The notes under the pieces were generated by a model that searched no databases, had not been told where the DNA came from, and saw nothing but the letters and a program-made list of their open reading frames with translations. Below, one piece after another: positions 24,753 through 33,717 of a stretch of 64,000 bases of DNA. Source of the DNA: Solirubrobacter pauli (GTDB taxonomy: Bacteria > Actinomycetota > Thermoleophilia > Solirubrobacterales > Solirubrobacteraceae); NCBI RefSeq assembly GCF_003633755.1, contig NZ_RBIL01000002.1, forward strand, positions 1,116,001-1,180,000, in the 5' to 3' direction. The stretch's first letter is position 1. Every line of letters begins with the position of its first letter. The position numbers and the translations under genes were made by a program.

Positions 24753-25859
24753 ATGAGCGTCGTCGCAGCCACTCCGCCCGGTCGTTCCCGTGCGCGCGAT
24801 CTGATCCGAGTCGCCTCGGTGCCCGCGAGCCACGTCTACGTCCGTCACCTGGCCGATCCCGACGGGGCGGACCGCGTCCACCGGCTGCCCGACATCCCGC
24901 CCGCCGACGGGCGCAAGGTCCCGGGCGGCTGGTGGCCGCCGGCGATGCTCGACGCCGGCTGGATCGCGGAGCACAGCGACACCTTCGACGTCTTGCACAT
25001 CCACTTCGGGTTCGACGCCAAGACGCCGGAGGAGCTGACGGAGATCGCGGACGCGCTGGCGGCGGCGGACGTCCCGCTGATCGTGACCGTCCACGACCTG
25101 CGCAACCCCCACCATCCCGAGCCGGCGCTGCACGACGCGCAGCTCGGCGTGCTCGTGGACCGGGCTGACGCGCTGATCACGCTCACGCCGGGCGCGGCGC
25201 GGGAGATCGAGCGCCGCTGGGGGCGCCGAGCGACCGTCCTGGCCCACCCGCACGTCGTCGACTGGGAGACGATGGTCCGCGCCCGGCCGGTGCACGAGGG
25301 CTTCGTGGTCGGCCTGCACGCGAAGAGCCTGCGGGCGAACATGGACGTGCTCGGGGTCGCGCGCGTCGTGGCGCGGGCGGTCGAGGGGCTGCCGGGCGCG
25401 CGGCTGCAGATCAACGTCCACCACGAGGTGTTCGAGCCGGGCAACCACTTCTACGACCCGGCGGCGGGACAGGCGCTGCGCGACCTCGCGGCACGGCACG
25501 CCGCCGTCGAGCTGCGCGAGCACGAGTACTTCAGCGACGACGAGCTGTGGGCGTACCTCGCGAGCCTCGACGTCTCGGTCCTCCCGTACCGCTTCGGCAC
25601 CCACTCGGGTTGGCTGGAGGCGTGCGTGGACCTCGGCACCGCCGTGATCGCCCCGACCTGCGGGTTCTACGCCGACCAGCAGCCGATCCACGTCTACACG
25701 CAAGACGAGGACGGCCTCGACGCCGACTCGCTCGTCAGCGCCGTCCGCGCCGCCTACCGGCACCGTCCCGCCCTGCGGGCCGACCCGGACCAGCGCCGGG
25801 AGCAGCGCCGCGCGCTGAGCGCCGCCCACGAGGCGATCTACCGGCGAGTGCTGCGTTGA
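24753..25859 (+). CDS. GT-B glycosyltransferase
   Basis: 368 residues. The N-terminal half has HLADPDGADRVHRLPDIPP and FDVLHIHFGFD plus IVTVHDLRNPHHPE, typical of GT-B acceptor domains; the C-terminal half has a nucleotide-sugar-binding pattern (LHAKSLRANMDV, LDVSVLPYRFGTHSGWLEA, DLGTAVIAPTCGFYADQ). The family is near GT1/GT4, and the sugar and acceptor are unknown. No membrane segment is seen. Its stop overlaps the TTG of the next glycosyltransferase, so the two probably act in one pathway. Confidence 0.8.
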   Translation: MSVVAATPPGRSRARDLIRVASVPASHVYVRHLADPDGADRVHRLPDIPPADGRKVPGGWWPPAMLDAGWIAEHSDTFDVLHIHFGFDAKTPEELTEIADALAAADVPLIVTVHDLRNPHHPEPALHDAQLGVLVDRADALITLTPGAAREIERRWGRRATVLAHPHVVDWETMVRARPVHEGFVVGLHAKSLRANMDVLGVARVVARAVEGLPGARLQINVHHEVFEPGNHFYDPAAGQALRDLAARHAAVELREHEYFSDDELWAYLASLDVSVLPYRFGTHSGWLEACVDLGTAVIAPTCGFYADQQPIHVYTQDEDGLDADSLVSAVRAAYRHRPALRADPDQRREQRRALSAAHEAIYRRVLR

Positions 25860-26971
25860 GGATCGGGATCATCGCCGCGGCGCGGTTCCCGATCGCCGAG
25901 CCGTTCGCGGGCGGCCTCGAGGCGCACGTGTGGGACCTCGCCGACCGCCTGCGCCTCCAGGGGCACGAGCTGACGCTGTTCGCCGGGCCCGGCTCGGACC
26001 CGCGGCTGGGCGTCGAGCTGCTCGACCTGCAGCGCCCGAGGGTGAGCGACGCGGCCCGGGCCGACGTGAGCATGAGCGCGCCCGAGTGGCTCGACGAGCA
26101 TCACGCCTACCTGCGGCTGATGGTCCGGCTCGCGCGCACCGCCGCCGACGCGTTCGACGTCGTCCACAACCACTCGCTGCACCACCTGCCGATCGCGATG
26201 GCGAGCACGCTGCCCGTGCCGATCGTGAGCACGCTGCACACGCCGCCGACGCCCTGGCTGGAGTCGGCGATCCAGGTCGAGGACGAGTGCGACGTCACCT
26301 TCGCCGCCGTGAGCGCGCACACCGCCGCCGCCTGGTCGCACCTGATCCCCGACGCCCACGTCATCCACAACGGCGTCGACGTCGACCGCTGGCGTCAGGG
26401 TCCCGGCGGCGGCCCGGCCGTGTGGTTCGGCAGGATCGTCCCCGAGAAGGGACCGCACCTGGCGATCGACGCCGCCGTGCGCGCCGGCCGGCCGCTCCGG
26501 CTCGCCGGCCCGATCGCCGACCGCACCTACTTCCGGGACGAGATCCGCCCGCGGCTCGCCCAGCCCGGCATCGAGTACGTCGGCCACCGCACCCAGGCCC
26601 AGCTCGCGGCGCTCGTGGGGGATGCGTCCGTGGCGCTGATCACCCCCTGCTGGGACGAGCCCTACGGCCTCGTGGTCGCCGAGGCGCTCGCCTGCGGGAC
26701 GCCCGTCGCGGCGTTCGCCCGCGGCGCGCTGCCGGAGCTCATCCACGACGGCTGTGGCCGGCTGGTCGCGCCCGGCGACGTGGCCGCCCTCGCGACCGCG
26801 ATCGACGAGGCCGCGCAGCTCTCGCGCACCGCGGCCCGCGCGCAGGCCGTGCGCGAGTGCTCGCTCGAGAGGATGGTCGCCCGCTACGTCGACCTGTACG
26901 AGACGCTGGCGTTCAGATCCAGCCTTCCTTGTACGCGATCCGCGCCGCGTCCGCTCGCGTCGGCGCGTTGA
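25856..26971 (+). CDS. GT4 family glycosyltransferase
   Basis: 371 residues from TTG (LRIGIIAAARFPIAEPFAGG), overlapping the previous stop by three bases. GT4 marks: GGLEAHVWDLADRLRLQGHE, VVHNHSLHHLPI, the GRIVPEKGPHLAIDAA loop and the E-x7-E motif in DEPYGLVVAEALACGTPVAAF. The enzyme transfers a sugar from a nucleotide donor with retention. The last 19 residues (after about LAF) look like antisense of the convergent regulator gene, and the two genes overlap by 59 bases. Confidence 0.87.
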   Translation: MRIGIIAAARFPIAEPFAGGLEAHVWDLADRLRLQGHELTLFAGPGSDPRLGVELLDLQRPRVSDAARADVSMSAPEWLDEHHAYLRLMVRLARTAADAFDVVHNHSLHHLPIAMASTLPVPIVSTLHTPPTPWLESAIQVEDECDVTFAAVSAHTAAAWSHLIPDAHVIHNGVDVDRWRQGPGGGPAVWFGRIVPEKGPHLAIDAAVRAGRPLRLAGPIADRTYFRDEIRPRLAQPGIEYVGHRTQAQLAALVGDASVALITPCWDEPYGLVVAEALACGTPVAAFARGALPELIHDGCGRLVAPGDVAALATAIDEAAQLSRTAARAQAVRECSLERMVARYVDLYETLAFRSSLPCTRSAPRPLASAR

Positions 26972-27515
26972 GCTTGGCCATCGCCGACGACAGGTAGTTG
27001 CGCACGGTGCCCGGCGCGAGGTGCGCGACCTCGGCGATCGCGGCGGCGCTGCGGCCCATGTGCACGTGCCGCAGCAGGTCCAGCTCGCGGTCGCTGAGCG
27101 GGCACGTGCCCTCGGTGAGCGCCGTGGCGGCGATCTCGGAGTCGATGTAGCGCCCGCCCGCGTGGACGTCGCGCAGGATCCGGGCGAGCCGGTCGGCGGG
27201 CGTGGTCTTGGGGACGAACGCGCGGACGCCCGCGGTGAGCGCGCGCCGGAGCACGCCCGGCCGGGCGTGGCGCGTGAGCAGGACGACCGGCACGGTCCGC
27301 CGCGCGAGGATCGCCTCGGTGGCGGAGACGCCGTCCAGCTCGGGCATCTCGAGGTCGAGCACGACGAGGTCGAGCTCGTGCTGGGCGGCGAGCTCGACCG
27401 CCGCGCGGCCGTGGCCCGCCTGCGCGACGACCTTGAAGTCCGGTTCGAGCTCGAGCAGCGTGGCCAGCGCCTCGCGCACGAGGTCCTCGTCGTCGGCCAG
27501 GAGGAGCCGGATCAC
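26913..27515 (-). CDS. DesR-type NarL/LuxR response regulator
   Basis: 200 residues. Receiver with DDE (8-10), D54 in LVVLDLEMPELDG and the lysine in AFVPKTT; LuxR HTH with LSDRELDLLRHVHMGRSAAA and LAPGTVRNYLSSAMAKL. This is the short DesR type that pairs with DesK-like kinases. It starts four bases inside the kinase stop (ATGA) and so forms one unit with it. The divergent ABC exporter is the likely target. Confidence 0.9.
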   Translation of the reverse strand: MIRLLLADDEDLVREALATLLELEPDFKVVAQAGHGRAAVELAAQHELDLVVLDLEMPELDGVSATEAILARRTVPVVLLTRHARPGVLRRALTAGVRAFVPKTTPADRLARILRDVHAGGRYIDSEIAATALTEGTCPLSDRELDLLRHVHMGRSAAAIAEVAHLAPGTVRNYLSSAMAKLNAPTRADAARIAYKEGWI

Positions 27516-28657
27516 GCGGCCGCCCGGTGCGGTGCTCGGCCGACGAGCTCGAACCCGCGCGGCGCGAGCGGCTCCGCGTCCACGCGTCCGCCGACCGCGG
27601 CGAAGCGCTCGCGCAGGCCCGCCACGCCGGTGCCGTCGCCGGCGGGCGCGACCACGCGCGCGACGCCGTCGTCGATCACGCGCACGACGATGTCGTCGCC
27701 GTCGCGCTCGACCGCGATCTCGCAGCGGGCGGCCTTCGTGTGCCGGAGGAGGTTCGTCGCGCCCTCGCGCACGAGCGAGCCGAACAGCGGCTGCAGCGCG
27801 ACCGGCACCGACTCGGGCGCGCCCTCGACCTCGGCGTCGACCCCGGCCGCCTTGAGGATCCCGACCGCGTTCGCCAGCTCGGTCGCGAGCCCGACCTTGC
27901 GGTACCCCTGGACCAGCTCGCGCGTCTCCGCCAGCGCCTGCAGGGCCAGCGCGTGCGCGTCGTCGGCGTTGCGGCGCGCGGCTTCGTCGTCGCGGCCGAC
28001 CAGCCGGGACGCGAGCTGCGCCTTGAGCGCGATCGCCTGCAGCTGATGACCCTGGATGTCGTGCAGATCACCCGCGAAGCGCAGCCGCTCGCGCAGCACC
28101 GCGACCTCGCCGGCCTGCTCACGCGCCTGGTCCAGGCGCAGGGTCACGTCCCAGATCCACACCTGGGCGAGGCAGGTGATCGCGAACGTGGCGAGCACCG
28201 CGGTGCCGCTGCGCCCGGCGTCCACCTCGCCGGTGACCAGCCAGCCGGTCATGAAGACCGCGATCAGCCCGGCCGCCAGCACGAGCCAGCGGCCGCGGGG
28301 CCCCGCGCTGAACGTCGCGCCGCAGACCACGGCGGAGACCGGCAGCACCCACATCCACCGCACGGGGTCACCGTCCACGAGCGCACCCCACAGCACGAGG
28401 CCGACCGCCGCCGCCGCGCCGACGAGCCACGGCGAGCGCGGCGCGTCGTGCAGCCCGGCCATCCCGCCCAGCAGCAGCCGCGTCTGGACGTAGCCGACGA
28501 AGCCCAGCCCGGCGAGCGCGGCGACCACCGCCGCGGCCGGCCGGTCGCGGGCCAGCAGGTCGCTCGCCGGGATGAGCACGGCGAGCCCCGCGACGCTCGC
28601 CAGCGTCCACCGGGTCATCCGGCGCATCCACTGCAGGCCCGCCTCGGTCCGGTCCAT
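27512..28657 (-). CDS. DesK-type sensor histidine kinase
   Basis: 381 residues. Five or six hydrophobic helices (about 15-165) precede a coiled linker and the HisKA_3 box RFAGDLHDIQGHQLQAIALK (His 199); the HATPase has GATNLLRHTKAARCE, VIDDGV and GDGTGVAGLRERFAAVGG. DesK-type kinases sense membrane state or envelope drugs. The ATG lies 114 bases from the start of the divergent ABC operon, a common layout for a self-contained envelope stress or drug-export system. Confidence 0.9.
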   Translation of the reverse strand: MDRTEAGLQWMRRMTRWTLASVAGLAVLIPASDLLARDRPAAAVVAALAGLGFVGYVQTRLLLGGMAGLHDAPRSPWLVGAAAAVGLVLWGALVDGDPVRWMWVLPVSAVVCGATFSAGPRGRWLVLAAGLIAVFMTGWLVTGEVDAGRSGTAVLATFAITCLAQVWIWDVTLRLDQAREQAGEVAVLRERLRFAGDLHDIQGHQLQAIALKAQLASRLVGRDDEAARRNADDAHALALQALAETRELVQGYRKVGLATELANAVGILKAAGVDAEVEGAPESVPVALQPLFGSLVREGATNLLRHTKAARCEIAVERDGDDIVVRVIDDGVARVVAPAGDGTGVAGLRERFAAVGGRVDAEPLAPRGFELVGRAPHRAAA

Positions 28658-28771
28658 GCGGCGAACCTAGCGCGCGGGTGACCACCACGGGCCGAGGTCA
28701 TGACACCTGCATCGGAAGCGGTGACAGGCGGGCACTACCGGGCGCCGCCGCGCCCCGGCACGCTGCCGGGC

Positions 28772-29653
28772 ATGCCCGTGATCGAAGTCACCGACCTGCG
28801 ATGCACGTACGGCGCCCACGTGGCCGTCGACGGCGTCGACTTCACCGTCGAGCGCGGGGAGGTGTTCGCGCTGCTCGGCGCCAACGGCGCCGGCAAGACG
28901 ACCACGCTCGAGACGCTCGAAGGCCACCGCGCGCCCCAGGGCGGGCGCGTCCGCGTGTTCGGCCACGAGCCGCGGACGGCGCGCCGCGCCGTCCGCCGCC
29001 GCACGGGCGTCATGCTCCAGGACGGCGGCTTCGCCGGCGAGCTCACCGTGCGCGAGACCGCGAACCTGTGGGCCCGGCTGGGCACGCGCGACGGGGACGT
29101 GGAATCCGACCTCGCCCAGCTCGACCTCTCCCACCGCGCAGATGTCGCGGTCGAGCAGCTCTCCGGCGGCGAGCAGCGCCGCCTGGAGGTCGCGCTGGCG
29201 ATCCACGGCCGCCCGGAGCTGCTGATCTTCGACGAGCCGACGACCGGGCTGGACCCCGAGTCGCGCCGCCGCACGTGGCAGGTGATCGGCGAGCTCGTCG
29301 CGGCCGGCACGACGATCCTGCTGACCACGCACTACCTGGAAGAGGCCGAGGCGCTCGCGGACCGCGTCGCGATCCTGCGTGACGGCCGGATAGCGATCGC
29401 TGGCACGCTCGGCCAGGTCTCCGCGCAGCTTCCCGCACGGATCGCGTTCCGCGCGCCGGCCGTTCCGCTGCCACCGGACCTCGAAGCGCTCCGCGTCGAA
29501 GGCCGCGTGGGCGAGGTGGTGCTCGAGACGCCCCGCCTGCAGCCCGACCTCGCGCGGCTGCTCGCCTGGGCCGACGCCCACGACCTCACGCTCGACCGCC
29601 TGCACGCCCGCGGCGGGTCACTGGAAGACGTCTTCATGACGGTGGTGGCATGA
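28772..29653 (+). CDS. ABC transporter ATP-binding protein (ABC-2 exporter)
   Basis: 293 residues from ATG (MPVIEVTDLRCTYG). Walker A GANGAGKT (36-43), Q-loop MLQDGGF, signature LSGGEQRRLEVALA, Walker B ELLIFDEPTTGLDPE and switch THYLEEAEALADR. A C-terminal extension of about 80 residues is typical of drug-export ATPases. It powers the permease encoded next, whose ATG overlaps this stop. The neighbouring DesK/DesR pair probably controls it; GTCATGAC at 28697-28704 is one candidate site. Confidence 0.92.
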   Translation: MPVIEVTDLRCTYGAHVAVDGVDFTVERGEVFALLGANGAGKTTTLETLEGHRAPQGGRVRVFGHEPRTARRAVRRRTGVMLQDGGFAGELTVRETANLWARLGTRDGDVESDLAQLDLSHRADVAVEQLSGGEQRRLEVALAIHGRPELLIFDEPTTGLDPESRRRTWQVIGELVAAGTTILLTTHYLEEAEALADRVAILRDGRIAIAGTLGQVSAQLPARIAFRAPAVPLPPDLEALRVEGRVGEVVLETPRLQPDLARLLAWADAHDLTLDRLHARGGSLEDVFMTVVA

Positions 29654-30360
29654 GCCGTGTCATCGCACTGGCCGGTGCCGAGGTGCGCATCCTGCTGCGG
29701 AACAAGCTGGTCTGCGCGACCGCGCTGCTGCTGCCGCTCGGGCTGGGGGCGCTGATCGCCACCGACGGCGAACCCGGCGCCTGGGGCGACGTCGTCGCCA
29801 TGCAGTTCGTGTTCGTGATGCTGTTCTGCGTGTACGCGACGGCGACGACCTCGCTCGCCGCCCGGCGCCGCCAGCTCGTCCTCAAGCGGTTGCGCAGCGG
29901 CGAGCTGAGCGACCTGCAGATCCTCGCCGGGCTGCTGTCCCCGCTGCTGATCCTCGCCGCGGTGCAGTCCGCCCTGCTGCTCATCTGCGCGGTCGCGCTG
30001 GGCGCTCCGCTCCCCGATCGCCCGCTCACGCTCGTGCCCGCGTACGTGTTCGGGAGCGTCATGGCCGCGTCGCTCGCCCTCGCCACGACCGCCTTCACGG
30101 CCAGCGCGGAGCTCGCCCAGATCACGGTCGCCCCGGTGTTCCTCGCCGCGCTCGCGAGCGCGACGTGGGTGCTGTCGGTCACGCCTGACGCGGCCAGCTG
30201 GCTCATGCACCTCACGCCGGGCGGCGCGCTCGCCGACCTCGTCCGCCAGGGCTGGGAGGACGGCGGGCACCTGCTGCCGCCGATCGCCGGGCTGATCGTG
30301 TGGACCGGCATCGGCTACGAGATCGCCAAGCGCCGGCTCACGTGGGAGCCGCGTCGCTAG
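29650..30360 (+). CDS. ABC-2 type permease
   Basis: 236 residues with six hydrophobic helices, starting MSRVIALAGAEVRILLRNKL, the usual ABC-2 opening, with the conserved LVCATALLLPLGLGALIATD helix after it and a C-terminal helix before KRRLTWEPRR. It forms the membrane part of the exporter with the ATPase encoded upstream (ATGA overlap). Substrate unknown; lipid-like or antimicrobial compounds are typical. The final TAG shares its CTAG with the stop of the convergent GH15 gene. Confidence 0.88.
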   Translation: MSRVIALAGAEVRILLRNKLVCATALLLPLGLGALIATDGEPGAWGDVVAMQFVFVMLFCVYATATTSLAARRRQLVLKRLRSGELSDLQILAGLLSPLLILAAVQSALLLICAVALGAPLPDRPLTLVPAYVFGSVMAASLALATTAFTASAELAQITVAPVFLAALASATWVLSVTPDAASWLMHLTPGGALADLVRQGWEDGGHLLPPIAGLIVWTGIGYEIAKRRLTWEPRR

Positions 30361-32147
30361 CGCGCGGCTTCCAGCGCGAGCGCGGCGTGGATGTGCGACA
30401 GGTGCGTGAGCGCGAGCGGGAAGTTGCCGAGCAGCCGTCCGCTCGCCGGGTCGACCTGCTCGGCGAGCAGCCCCAGGTCGGTCGCGGTGGCGCACGCGCC
30501 GTCGTACACGGCCTGCGCCTCGTCGAGCCGCCCCTGGCCGGCCAGGCACTCGGCGAGCCAGAACGAGCACGCCACGAACGCGCCCTCGGGCGGCATGCCG
30601 TCGTCGGCGTCGTAGCGGCGCAACCGCCCGGGCGCCACCTCCAGCGCCGCGCGCACGGCGGCGACCGTGCCGAGCATCCGCTCGTCCTCGTAGGCGAGGA
30701 AGCCGTAGCTGGGCATCCGCAGGACGGACGCGTCCAGGTCATCGGCCCCGAAGGCCTGCACGAACGTCCCGCGCCTGGCGTCGAAGCCCTCGGCGAGCAC
30801 CGCCTCGCGGACCGCGTCGCGCGCCGCCCGCCAGTGCCGCGCGGGCGCACGGCGCATCGACTGCTCCGCCAGCAGCAGCCCGCGGTCCAGCGCCACCCAG
30901 CACATCAGCTTCGAGTGCACGAAGTGGCGCGGCTCGCCGCGCCACTCCCAGATGCCGGCGTCGGGCACGTCCCAGCGCTCGGCGGCCGCGTCCACGAGCC
31001 CGCGCAGGAAGCGCCACTGGTCGTCGTCCGGCGGCCGGCCGAGCTGCGCCCACGTCCAGCTCTGCTCGAGCAGGTGCCCGTAGGAGTCGAGCTGGAGCTG
31101 GGGACCGGCGTCGTTGCCCGAGCGCACCGGCTGCGCGCCGTCGAAGCCGCGCAGGTGCGACAGGGTCCGCTCGGGCAGCCGGCGCTCGCCGCCGACGCCG
31201 TAGAACACCCGCACGTCGCCGGCCGCGCCCGCGCCCGAGCGGTCGACGAAGCGCCGGAACGCCTTCGCCTCCTCGTCGTGGCCGAGCTCGGTCAAGCAGC
31301 GCGTGGCCAGCACGGCGTCGCGGATCCAGGCGTAGCGGTAGTCCCAGGTGCGCCGCTCGTCGCCCGCCACGGCCTCCGGCAGCGACGTGGTCGGCGCCGC
31401 GACCATCGCTCCGGTCGGCGCGTAGGTCAGTGCCTTGAGCACCAGCGCGGACCGGTGCACGCCCGCGGCGGCGAGCTCCGGGTGCCTGGTCGCGAGCTCC
31501 CATTCGCGCCAGCCGTCGATCGTGTCCTCCAGCGCGGCGTCCAGCGCCTCGGACGGGGGCGGCTCGTCCTCCACCTCGTCGAGCTCCGCGGGCCGGCGCG
31601 TGGCCAGCAGGACGCGCAGCCGCTCGCCGGGGCGCAGCGTCGCCTCGGCCACGATCGTGTCGCCGTCGAGCCGGAGGTCGGTCGGACCGACGCACAGCAG
31701 CCCGTCGTCGCCGGAGGTGGCGGTGATCAACCCGCGTCCACGGTCGCGGAACCACGGGGCGATCTCGCCCTCGTCGAAGCGCGGCGTGGCCCGGATGCGG
31801 ACCCGGACCGTGCCGCGCACGCCCTCGACGATCCGCAGCAGCCCACGGTGGTCGGGCGCGGGGGAGAGCGGGTCGGCGAGCGGCATCAGGTCGAGCAGGC
31901 GCGCCTCGCCCTCGTCGGCGTGCAGCCGCGTCTCCAGCACGAACGTCCCGTCCAGGTACCGCCGGTCGCCCGCGTGCCCGCCGTCGACCTCGACCGTGCA
32001 CGTGCCCGCGTCCGGGTCGAGCAGCCGCGCGAACACCGCGCCGGTGTCGAAGCGTGGCATGCAGCACCAGTCGATCGAGCCGTCACGCGCGACGAGCGCC
32101 GCGCCGTGGCAGTCCGCGAGCAGCGCGTAGTCCGCCAGCTCCGTCAT
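30357..32147 (-). CDS. glycoside hydrolase family 15 (glucoamylase/trehalase-like)
   Basis: 596 residues. The N-terminal beta-sandwich starts with DYALLADCHGAALVARDGSID and CMPRFDTGAVFARLLD. The (alpha/alpha)6 barrel has RTWDYRYAWIRDA, LDSYGHLLEQSW, the acid motif GIWEWRGEPRHFVHSKLMCW and the ending GNFPLALTHLSHIHAA. Family members release glucose from alpha-1,4-glucans or cleave trehalose; which of these applies cannot be told. Cytoplasmic, no signal peptide. Its ATG overlaps the stop of the upstream SDR gene. Confidence 0.9.
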   Translation of the reverse strand: MTELADYALLADCHGAALVARDGSIDWCCMPRFDTGAVFARLLDPDAGTCTVEVDGGHAGDRRYLDGTFVLETRLHADEGEARLLDLMPLADPLSPAPDHRGLLRIVEGVRGTVRVRIRATPRFDEGEIAPWFRDRGRGLITATSGDDGLLCVGPTDLRLDGDTIVAEATLRPGERLRVLLATRRPAELDEVEDEPPPSEALDAALEDTIDGWREWELATRHPELAAAGVHRSALVLKALTYAPTGAMVAAPTTSLPEAVAGDERRTWDYRYAWIRDAVLATRCLTELGHDEEAKAFRRFVDRSGAGAAGDVRVFYGVGGERRLPERTLSHLRGFDGAQPVRSGNDAGPQLQLDSYGHLLEQSWTWAQLGRPPDDDQWRFLRGLVDAAAERWDVPDAGIWEWRGEPRHFVHSKLMCWVALDRGLLLAEQSMRRAPARHWRAARDAVREAVLAEGFDARRGTFVQAFGADDLDASVLRMPSYGFLAYEDERMLGTVAAVRAALEVAPGRLRRYDADDGMPPEGAFVACSFWLAECLAGQGRLDEAQAVYDGACATATDLGLLAEQVDPASGRLLGNFPLALTHLSHIHAALALEAAR

Positions 32148-33133
32148 CGACGCGCCGCCGCCACCGCGACGGCGACGATGCCACCCACGCCCGCGGCGAC
32201 GAGCGGCCGGTGCGTGTTGAGCCACCACTGCGGGCTGCGGTCGTGCGCGTCCGCGTCGAAGATCCCGTGCGCTCCCGGATCGCCGGGCGGCGGCGAGAAG
32301 AGGTTGTCGTCGCGTTCGGCCGGGTCGATCGGGATGTCGGTCTGCTGGCCGTCCTCGTTCGTGCGGCCGAGGAACCGGTCCATCGCCCCCGAGATCAGCT
32401 TCTCGCCGAGGATCGTGTAGACGGTCGAGCCGCCGACCCAGTGCTCACGCTTCGGGTGGCTGATCGCGTGGACGACCGCGCGGGCGGCGACCTCCGGCTG
32501 GTAGATCGGCGCCACCGGCTGCGGGTGGTGCTCGAGCCGCGTGCGCACCCAGCCGAACTGCGGCGTGTTGAGCCCGGGCAGCTGCACGAGCGTGACCTTC
32601 ACGTTCGAGTCGTGGTGGATCAGCTCCGCCCGGAGCGAGTCGCAGAACCCCTTGACCGCGTGCTTGGCGGCGCAGTACGTGGCCTGCAACGGGATCCCGC
32701 GCCGCGACAGCGCCGAGCCGACCTGCACGATCACGCCCTCGTTGCGCGGCAGCATCCGCCGCAACGCGCACTGCACGCCGTGCACGCTGCCGAGGTAGAC
32801 GACCTCGGTCACGCGCTTGAACTCCTCGGGGGTCGTGTCGGACACCTCCGCGAGCACGGCGGTCATGGCCGCGTTGACCCAGACGTCGATCGGCCCCAGC
32901 TCGGCCTCGATCGTCGCCGCAGCCCGCTCGAGCGCGTCGGCGTCGCTGATGTCCGCGGGCGCCACGCACGCGCGGACGCCTGCGGCCCGCGCCTCGGCCG
33001 CGGCGGCGTCGAGCCGGCCACGGTCGCGCGCGATCAGGCCGACCGCCGCGCCCTGCCGGGCGAGCTCGCGCACCGTCGCGCGTCCCACGCCCGCCGACGC
33101 CCCCGTGACCACGACCACCTTCCCGTTCAACAT
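32144..33133 (-). CDS. SDR family oxidoreductase with C-terminal anchor
   Basis: 329 residues. Rossmann start VVVVTGASAGVGRATVRELA, NAG-type motif WVNAAMTA, and the YxxxK active site in ATYCAAKHAVKGF. After about residue 245 comes an unusual extension that ends in a hydrophobic helix (PLVAAGVGGIVAVAVAAARR), suggesting membrane attachment. This long SDR type is common in actinobacteria; the substrate is unknown. It is coupled to the GH15 gene through ATGA. Confidence 0.85.
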   Translation of the reverse strand: MLNGKVVVVTGASAGVGRATVRELARQGAAVGLIARDRGRLDAAAAEARAAGVRACVAPADISDADALERAAATIEAELGPIDVWVNAAMTAVLAEVSDTTPEEFKRVTEVVYLGSVHGVQCALRRMLPRNEGVIVQVGSALSRRGIPLQATYCAAKHAVKGFCDSLRAELIHHDSNVKVTLVQLPGLNTPQFGWVRTRLEHHPQPVAPIYQPEVAARAVVHAISHPKREHWVGGSTVYTILGEKLISGAMDRFLGRTNEDGQQTDIPIDPAERDDNLFSPPPGDPGAHGIFDADAHDRSPQWWLNTHRPLVAAGVGGIVAVAVAAARR

Positions 33134-33189
33134 GGCGAGGACCCTTCCCCTTCGCGTGGGTGGCCACTCGCGTGGGTAGGGCCTCGTGG

Positions 33190-33717
33190 ATGAGCACGAG
33201 CCCGCCGCAAGACCGCACCGACCTGCCGGGCCGCCTCGGCGCCGACTACGCCGCCGCCGCCGACGACCAGCGCCCGCTGGCCGGCTACAGCGTGCTCACC
33301 AGCACCTTCGGACTGCTGTTCGCCGGCGGGCTGCTCGCCGCACGCCGCTCGGGCCGCGACCTCCCCGAGCGCGTCGGGGTGCGGGACCTCGCGCTCGGCG
33401 GCATCGCCACCTACAAGCTGAGCCGCATGATCACCAAGGACAAGGTGACCGCGTTCGCCCGCGCGCCGTTCACGCGCTTCCAGGAGAAGGCCGGCCACGG
33501 CGAGGTGGAGGAGGCGGCGCGCGGGCGCGGCCTGCGCTACGCGATCGGCGAGCTGCTGGTGTGCCCGTACTGCCTGGGGCAGTGGGTGGCCGGCGCGTTC
33601 ACCGTCGGGTTCGTGTTCGCGCCCCGGCTCACGCGCCTGCTCGCCGGGATGTGGACGATGTACGCGATCGCCGACGTGGCCCAGCTCGGCTACAAGGCGC
33701 TCGAGGAGCAGAGCTGA
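33190..33717 (+). CDS. DUF1360 family membrane protein
   Basis: 175 residues. GYSVLTSTFGLLFAGGLLAA, then GVRDLALGGIATYKLSRMIT and the conserved cysteine motif ELLVCPYCLGQWVAGAF identify DUF1360, followed by a last helix (MWTMYAIADVAQLGYKAL). Function unknown; related proteins are linked to sporulation or envelope in other bacteria. The last bases carry the ribosome binding site (GAGGAG) and start of the FAD oxidoreductase. Confidence 0.8.
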   Translation: MSTSPPQDRTDLPGRLGADYAAAADDQRPLAGYSVLTSTFGLLFAGGLLAARRSGRDLPERVGVRDLALGGIATYKLSRMITKDKVTAFARAPFTRFQEKAGHGEVEEAARGRGLRYAIGELLVCPYCLGQWVAGAFTVGFVFAPRLTRLLAGMWTMYAIADVAQLGYKALEEQS

